A stretch of 64,000 nucleotides of DNA from Plantago ovata (taxonomy: Eukaryota; Streptophyta; Magnoliopsida; Lamiales; Plantaginaceae): NCBI GenBank assembly GCA_028274465.1, contig CM051457.1, positions 11,993,908-12,057,907 of the forward strand. The letters run 5' to 3'. The notes under the pieces were generated by a model. That model was not told the DNA's origin and ran no database searches. It was given only the letters and a program-made list of their open reading frames with translations. The translations under genes and the position numbers were made by a program. Of the stretch, positions 57,526 through 64,000 are shown piece by piece (positions within the stretch are counted from its first letter, which is position 1; each line of letters begins with the position of its first letter).

Positions 57526-60500
57526 ATGGAACCGCAGCAGCAGCAGCAGCCTCAACCTGCTTCAGCTCTCGAAGACGAAACCCTCAAGAAAAGCACCGAT
57601 TGCGTCTACTTTCTTGCCTCGCCGTTAACCTGCAAAAAGGTTCTTCCTTTTTCTCTTTTTCACTTTACATTTACTTTTCACGTGTCCTTTACCTCTTAGA
57701 TCTTGTTCCACTCTGTGATTCAATTGTCATGTATGTATGGTGTCGCTGATTTCCTTAATTTTCTCGATTAGGGTTTATAAACTTTGAATTCATTCTTGAT
57801 TTATTGTTCTGGATTTAGCTTACTGCTGAAACCCTAAGTGCCTCTTTAGTTTTTTTTGTTGTATATGTCGATCCAATCTCTTTCTCCTGTAGCAATTAGT
57901 TATACTCCCGGTGAAAATCTTTCACTTGGGAGCTCCAATTGTTTAGATTCTTATAGTATTGAGCTTGGATAATGAACAATTGAATGGTGGCATAGATATA
58001 TTTGATCTAGTTACGCATCTGCCTGTATTTTGTTGCATTGATTGCCTCGATTCGATCTGTGTATCTTGTTTTGTGTTGAATTTGGTGTCATAGGTTTAGA
58101 TTCTGATTGTATTGAGTATGGATCATCAACAATTGACTGTTGGCGTAAATATATCTGATCTACGTACATGCCTGTATGTATTTTCTTCGATTCGATCCTT
58201 CTATATCGTTGTGAGTTGAATTCAAAGGGTTGTGAATTTATAGGGATTCATAGGTTTAGAATCTGATAGTATTGCGTATGGATTGATCATTTAAAATTGA
58301 ATGATGGCGTAAATAAGTCTGATCTACTTACGTGTCTGCCTGATGTTATGTCGAATTTTCTATGCTTGTATCACGTGACACGCCAAAAGCTGAGTTCCTT
58401 TATAGCTAAGTGAGCTCAAAGATAGTTTACGTCATCAGACCAACGTATCCAGCCTCCCCAATATTTGCTTGGTCAAGTTTGTCAGCACCTTGCCCCCCTC
58501 CCCCAAACAAAAGATGTAAAATCACCTGTTTAATTTTTGTTTTCGTCTTAGCTTTAGCATTTTGTGCCTACCTTTTGTTTTCATATTCCATCAAGTGTTG
58601 TGGGAATATAGATCCCTCTTTTCATGTCTAATTTCAGCCCCTCTGTAATTATCCTGCTGTTTACCAATAGATGTGCTAATTTTATCAGTGATTTTTTGCC
58701 CATGTTTTTGTAATGACCCATGTGTTTTTGGTGGTTGTTTGTCTACAGGGAAGCGAATGTGAGTATCGTCATAGTGACGTTGCAAGGATGAATCCAAGGG
58801 ATTGTTATTACTGGTTAAATGGGAATTGCTTAAATCCAAAGTGCCCCTTCCGTCATCCGGTTAGTCATAAATCTTTGTTTCCATTCATTACATTCTTTTA
58901 TATATGCGCATTTACTGTTACAAGTGTGGGGGCTAGTAATAATTACTGTTTTCAAAGTGTTGAAGTATTGTCTAACAATGTTGATTTTTTCCATTTTTCT
59001 TGGTCTTCAGCCACTTGAAGGATTGACTGGAACGCAAATGCCTGCGCCCACTGGACCTGTACCACCTGTGTTGCAGATTGCAGCAGCATCTGTACATATG
59101 CCAGGTGGGCCTATAAAACAAGGGGTGCCTTGCATATTTTTCCAGAAAGGATATTGTTTAAAAGGTGATTGGTGTCAGTTTGTCCATGGACCAAATCCCT
59201 CGAGTAATAAAGCTCCGTTTATTCCGGAAGCAGCTTCTGCTGAACCTGCAACTTCTAACAAGGCATTTGTTGGAGCTGACAAGTTTACCCAAGAAAAGAA
59301 GGTAGGACCTACTGATGTAGCAAAACCAGCAAAGGTGCTATTCCAGACAAAATCTTCGATTGAAGTGGAGCGGGCCCCTTTACGCATGGAAGCTGTCAAG
59401 GGGAGGACTTCCCAAGCATCCGCCCATCAATTTGCCGAACTCAAAAATGTTGGTTCTGTTGGTAATGGGCATCCTCGTGTTCAGCAACCTCGCTGGTTGG
59501 ACGAAGCTGGGACCATGAACAACAAGGATGCAGAAGAAGTTTCAAGGGAGCCCTCTCCTGGATTTGATGTTCTTGTGGATGATGATCGGAGAGATGATGG
59601 TTACTATCCAGGTGAAGATCAATATGGAATGTCGAGAGAACATGAAAATAAATATGAGACTGGCCATTCCTCTGAATACAATAGGATTAGTGAAATTGCA
59701 AATGAGAGATACCAGGATCCTCTTGCTTATGGCTCCCACGACCGCTTTAGAGATCAGTATGCTTGGGAGCATGGAGCTTTATCGGATAGAAACCAAGGAG
59801 GTTCTTTTCTAGAAAGGAGGCCACATGCGAGGTCGGATACTCGCAGCCAAGTTGATGAATTAGACCTCAGACATCGTCTGGCAAAGAATAAAAAGGCTAA
59901 TGGTTTGAGATCTGTCATCAATCATGAACATGCTCGTGACAGGAGGCACTCTGAAGACCGAAGAGGGTTCCGTAGGGATGAGCCACACTTCTCCCGGCAA
60001 GAGAATTCCATCAGCAGTCGTTTACGTGGACGCATCAGACTTCCAGGAAGATCTTCCTCCCCAACCAACAAGGATGATATGGTTAGAAGCAATGATCATC
60101 GCAGATCCTCTCCGGCTAGGCCAAGCCTGTCGTCTCAACAGGGATGGGTCCTGGACAGGATAAAAGGGCGGGCAGAAGACACTTTCCGTAATGACGAGAA
60201 GAGTTATAGAGGTATGCATCCAAGAAGAGACACATTGAATGGCGATTCTGCTAATTTTGCTGGCCCAAAAAGTCTTTCGGAGTTGAAGAACAAGAAAAAT
60301 GGTGATCGTGTTGGATATGCTCTGATGGATCAGCAATCACTTGGCAAGAGAAAACATTTGATACCAGATGAGCATAAAATAAGTGATGATGGTGTTTCTT
60401 TTGAAGGACCCAAGCCTCTACAGGAGATTTTGAAGCGGAAGAGAGGTGAAATCGCTGGATCTGCAAATGGCATGTCTATGTCAAACAACGACAGTGCTGT

Positions 60501-60834
60501 TGAAGGGATTAATCAAAATGGAACAGAGAAATCTGTCTCAGCTGAGACGACTGATGTACAAGGGAGCAACCAAGATCCACCTGCTGCGGACAAAGTGCAA
60601 GCTGAAGAAGATGTACCTGTTGAGGATGGAGAGTACCAGGAATACGAAACCTATGAGGAGGGTGGGGAGTATGATTATGAGCAAGTAGAAGGCGAGGAGT
60701 ATGAAATGTATGATGGTGAGAACGGGGAGATTGAGGGCGAAGAGGAGTACCAAGGAGAGGAAGAGAATCTTGGAGAGGAAGAGAACCAGGAGGACTTTGC
60801 AAAGAAAGAGGCAGAGTATTCCATTCAGAGTTGA
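57526..60834 (+). CDS. CCCH zinc-finger protein with acidic C-terminus
   Basis: Exons: 57526-57639, 58749-58859, 59011-60834, predicting 682 residues. The family is the plant C3H17-type of likely RNA-binding nuclear proteins, and its precise role is unknown. Three CCCH fingers are visible: about residues 26-46 (C-x9-C-x5-C-x3-H, spanning the first intron), 57-74 (DCYYWLNGNCLNPKCPFRH) and 116-134 (PCIFFQKGYCLKGDWCQFVH). The middle is Arg/Ser/Asp-rich and low complexity (RDRRHSEDRRGFRRDE, RLRGRIRLPGRSSSP). Repeated FEGPKPL/FAGPKSLSEL segments occur near residues 480 and 530. The C-terminal 75 residues are acidic, with Glu, Tyr and Gly. The ATG is the first in frame after the CT-rich leader, opening with a poly-Gln run. 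Confidence 0.92.
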
Positions 60835-61880
60835 GATTGTAATTGTTGTTTCTGTTGGTGTCGTAGATTTGCACCAGAAGCAGGATTAGTCTGCTAATTT
60901 GGTATCATCGGAAATGGAGTTGATTAAAATCTTTTTTCCCATGGACCAGTAGAAAAAAAAGAAGGAAACTTTGTGGTGGTTTTCGAGCCTTTTTTTTTGT
61001 TCTGCTCTGGATAATTTTGTTTTGAGAATTCACAAAGGCATTTGTAGTTGTTTGTACGTTATAATAGTTGATTTGCCTAACAGGTGGTTAAATTGTAACT
61101 GGAGCATACATATCAATAAACAATTGCTTGCATGCTTCATTTTGTTATCAGCCCGATACTATCATCATTTTTCCATTGAAAGGTGTCTCATAAGCAATCC
61201 ACTTCCCTTTCTTTGGCAAAATTGCATTTAGTTTTTCTTCTTTTTGCGTATGCTACTGTTGAATTTCCACTCATCCACCCGTATTTGATCCAGGTATTAG
61301 GTTTTTGAGTATGTGCATTATCACACTTGCTGGAATTTTTTTTGAAGCAGAATTATTACACTTGCTGGAATTGTACTTGTACACTTGAGGATTTTCATTA
61401 TCTGAAAATAATAGAATCCGTTCGATGTGGTTTCTTTCTTAAAGGCTTCTATCAAAGTGAAGCAATCTACTCTGATTATCTCCAATTGTGTTGTATGTGC
61501 AATATGTATCCAAATCCACCAATCAACTTTGGAAACTAAACCGGTAATACCTCCATTTTCCATTGGATTAGTTACTCTTTTAAGTTTTAAATTCTAACTA
61601 CAAATTATTTCTATTATTTCTAAATTATACGAGATAAATATAAAATAAAACAAAATTATAAAATTATACTTCATCTGTCTCCATAATATAATTTTATTAA
61701 TTAATTATCTTGTATACTTTGAAAATAATTTGTGGTTAAAGTTGGAATCAAAGGAAGAGAGCGAGGGCAAGCATTGCAGCTAACATTACATTAGAAAGAA
61801 TTTACAGTGGATTTCAGATAGTTACATTTTATGGGAAAGACTAAGCAACACAATTTGACTTCTCCTGCCCGATTGACGGA
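60835..61880. other. Spacer between convergent CCCH and VPS13 genes
   Basis: About 1 kb, likely containing both 3' UTRs. At about 61660-61760 there is a degenerate Stowaway-like stretch (ACTTCATCTGTCTCCATAATATAA). No other gene is evident. Confidence 0.45.
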
Positions 61881-63890
61881 CTACTTGGTGTTGCTTTGAT
61901 GCAAAATATACACAGAACCCCAGCCCTGTTCTTTCCCCTTTTCGATTATACACAACAACACTCTTAAGAACTCATCTGCCTCCTCTTGGGACTTCAACTC
62001 CAGGTTGGTTAGGAAAAGTGGGAGTGGAGTATGAACATTATTCCACGGCTTCCTCCCCTTTGATCCAATTGCCGTTTTCTGCTGCTGTTGCTTCTGTTGA
62101 AACGATGTATCTAAACTACTTCCCACGATGTGTACCACCTCCTTTTCATTATCAGCAAGAATCACACTGTCCAGTGCGATTTCAGATTGTATGTCCCACT
62201 TCAGGTCAGGAGGAACCCCTTCAAATTGAGGTCCCCCCAAGTCAACCAAACTGGAGCAGCTTACAACCAAGATGAGTCTTCCGGTTAGCAATGCATATTG
62301 ACCAGACTGCTTAAGTGCTTTGCATGTGACTAAGGTCTCATCCATCAGCTTCAGATCGGTTTCAGAGAGTACGTAAATACCAATTGCTTCCTCCCAGGAA
62401 TAGGTCTTCAGAGGAAGTTCCGTACTTAAGGGTCTCGGTAAGCGGACCCTAAAATAACGGTGCCCCATTTGGTGGATCCTACTACGATTTCTGATGCTCT
62501 GTGCAGTTTTCCCGGTTACCTCAAGGATACTAGCTGCTGGCCTTGCTATCAGTCCCGTAACCCCCACCGCTATACCTGCAGGACCAAGAAAGCAAAATAA
62601 GGGAACACCAAGTTAACACCAGTTTGGGAATTTAGACTCGGGGAGTGTTTATTTTTATGCTTTTCCAAAACTAGAAGTTTTATGCTGTTGAAAGTATGTT
62701 AAGTACGGAGTATCTAATATTTCCAAAAATTGTTATGTTCTTGAAAATTTAGAAAAAAATACAGAGAACTTACAGTTGAGTGTTCATGAAATAGGAACAA
62801 GTAGAGTAATCAGGAATGGCAGTATATCATTTTCTTTATAGGGAAAATAGAATCCAAATAAAGTTTAAGATATAATTACAAGTTAACTGCGCGGAGTATA
62901 CACAGATGAGCCCTTTTTTCTAACCCCCCCAAACTTATTCCATGGGGAAAAGCTGAAGAAGTTAGCTTTGATAGCAATCCCTGAACACCTAGAGACGTAG
63001 AGAAGCACACTACTGATCTCAGACACTAAATGACACTAAATAACACTAAACATCTAACCCACAGTTCTTAACCACCCTCAAAACGACTAGAGCTTCCAGG
63101 AAGTGGATTCTCAACCGACTATAAGAAAGTAACGAACCCCTAAGTGAAGCAGAATTACCTGAAAGAACTCCTGGTAAACCGTGTTTCTCTGCCCCTTTAA
63201 TCGGTGACTGAAGAACACCAGTAAGTCCCTAGATTGAAAGAACGTATTTTGTGAACATAACACATATTTAAAAATTAGAAATAAATTTATTGCTAAATAT
63301 TTCATTGATCTTTCACTATTTGTTGGAAATTTTTCTTTGATTTCCTCGAAATATCTGAAGCTTAACCTTGACGAATATTAATTACTACAGCGAAAGATGC
63401 AAGTACCTCCAGGAATTCATTTATTACTCCCTTACTTTGGGAAGTAGTCCCTTTCTGTTCTTGTGCCAACGTCACAGAACCATCGTCAAATGTAAATGCT
63501 ACTATACCCTGACAAGTGAAATCATATGTAATTTATTCAGAGACAAGAAAGCCAGATTTCTAGAAACTTAGCTGAAAATCAAGTACCTTATGTGCAGCTT
63601 TACTGAATTGACTAGTAGCATCGCTTATCGCGTAGACTGTATTGCTTAGAAGACTACTTGTACCTTGGGCCATGCCAGTAAAAAGTCCAGCAGGGCTCTG
63701 GAGAAGCAAATGTCATTAAAATAGTGATTTTACACATCCTTTTGACTATTCTGTTGAGAGAAAATGTAATGTATTCATACGATACCTGAAAGACATTCCA
63801 GACCGGGAGGGAGAGAAAATCTTTGATTCCAAGACCCAAACTCCTCGCGAATCCCATCGGATTTCCAATAACACCAGCAGAACCAAAAAC
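61881..63890 (-). CDS. VPS13-like lipid-transfer protein, C-terminal part
   Basis: This is the end of a very large VPS13-type protein, a bridge-like lipid-transfer protein at membrane contact sites. Plant members include SHRUBBY. Minus-strand exons: 63890-63786, 63697-63587, 63508-63407, 63228-63159, 62575-61881, giving 360 residues in frame. The rest lies beyond the right edge. VPS13 C-terminal features are GSAGVIGNPMGFARSLGLGIKDFLSLP, GLFTGMAQGTSSLLSNTVYA, GVLQSPIKGAEKHGLPG and GVTGLIARPAASILEVTGKTAQSIRNRS, followed by a PH-like region (YALLTGRLILVVS). The gene converges on the CCCH gene. Which plant VPS13 paralogue this is cannot be decided from the C-terminus alone. Confidence 0.9.
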
Positions 63891-64000
63891 CTGACAAGTT
63901 TTACAAATGCATAATGTTCACAAAAAGGAGTACTTTTAGCCTTAACAATTGTAATTTGGTCCTGAATAGATGGATTTCGCAGCCATGGTCCTATATTGAT

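Noticed and set aside
58410-58631. 73-codon open frame as an extra exon
   Set aside because: It sits within the first intron of the CCCH gene and would interrupt the first zinc finger, which is complete when 57639 is joined to 58749.
60509-60874. 121-codon minus-strand frame with Leu/Pro/His
   Set aside because: Antisense of the acidic, repetitive C-terminus of the CCCH protein.

Overview
This window is nuclear DNA from a flowering plant, most likely a eudicot. The genes are split by many short, AT-rich GT-AG introns. The families are plant-specific or plant-typical: a GH35 beta-galactosidase with a lectin tail, tau-class GST, GDSL lipase, HYL1-type double-stranded RNA-binding protein, ALA flippase and arabinogalactan-protein galactosyltransferase. 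The spaces between genes carry small plant transposons. I could not determine the species. All exon boundaries were read by eye from splice sites and reading frame, with no transcript support.

Layout, left to right. 1-4965 (+): C-terminal half of a BGAL9-like beta-galactosidase, cut by the left edge. 5086-8360: two divergently arranged, decayed genes of the plant Werner-exonuclease-like family, with a hAT-type MITE inserted in the tail of the second. 8838-9825: LINE remnant. 10325-14671 (+): galectin-domain plus GT31 galactosyltransferase (GALT family). 15292-16216 (-): two-exon tau GST. 16217-19283: AT-rich spacer with nested tandem repeats. 19284-21246 (+): five-exon GDSL esterase/lipase with a SINE in intron 1. 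22232-28791 (-): NUP98-type nucleoporin with FG repeats and an autoproteolytic domain that carries an apparent one-base frameshift. 28842-33500: transposon-rich spacer (SINE, Stowaway MITE, GC-rich hAT-like elements, LINE piece). 33551-36363 (+): HYL1/DRB1-like protein. 39519-52901 (+): 27-exon ALA3-like P4-ATPase. 52902-57525: spacer with a Stowaway MITE, two elements with 9-bp target duplications, and long microsatellites. 57526-60834 (+): three-finger CCCH protein. 61881-63890 (-): C-terminal end of a VPS13-like protein that continues past the right edge.

The genes are not an operon or an obvious cluster. They are independent housekeeping or regulatory genes: cell-wall and Golgi glycosylation (BGAL, GALT), detoxification (GST), nuclear pore (NUP98), miRNA processing (HYL1), lipid flipping and lipid transfer (ALA3, VPS13). 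I did not find a convincing new multi-gene system. The most notable points are small. The HYL1-like C-terminus has about 48-residue repeats whose last copy is out of frame. The NUP98 frameshift lies just upstream of the self-cleavage site, and a (GAA)14 tract follows that site. The two exonuclease-like copies have lost acidic active-site residues. Several transposon insertions have readable target-site duplications.
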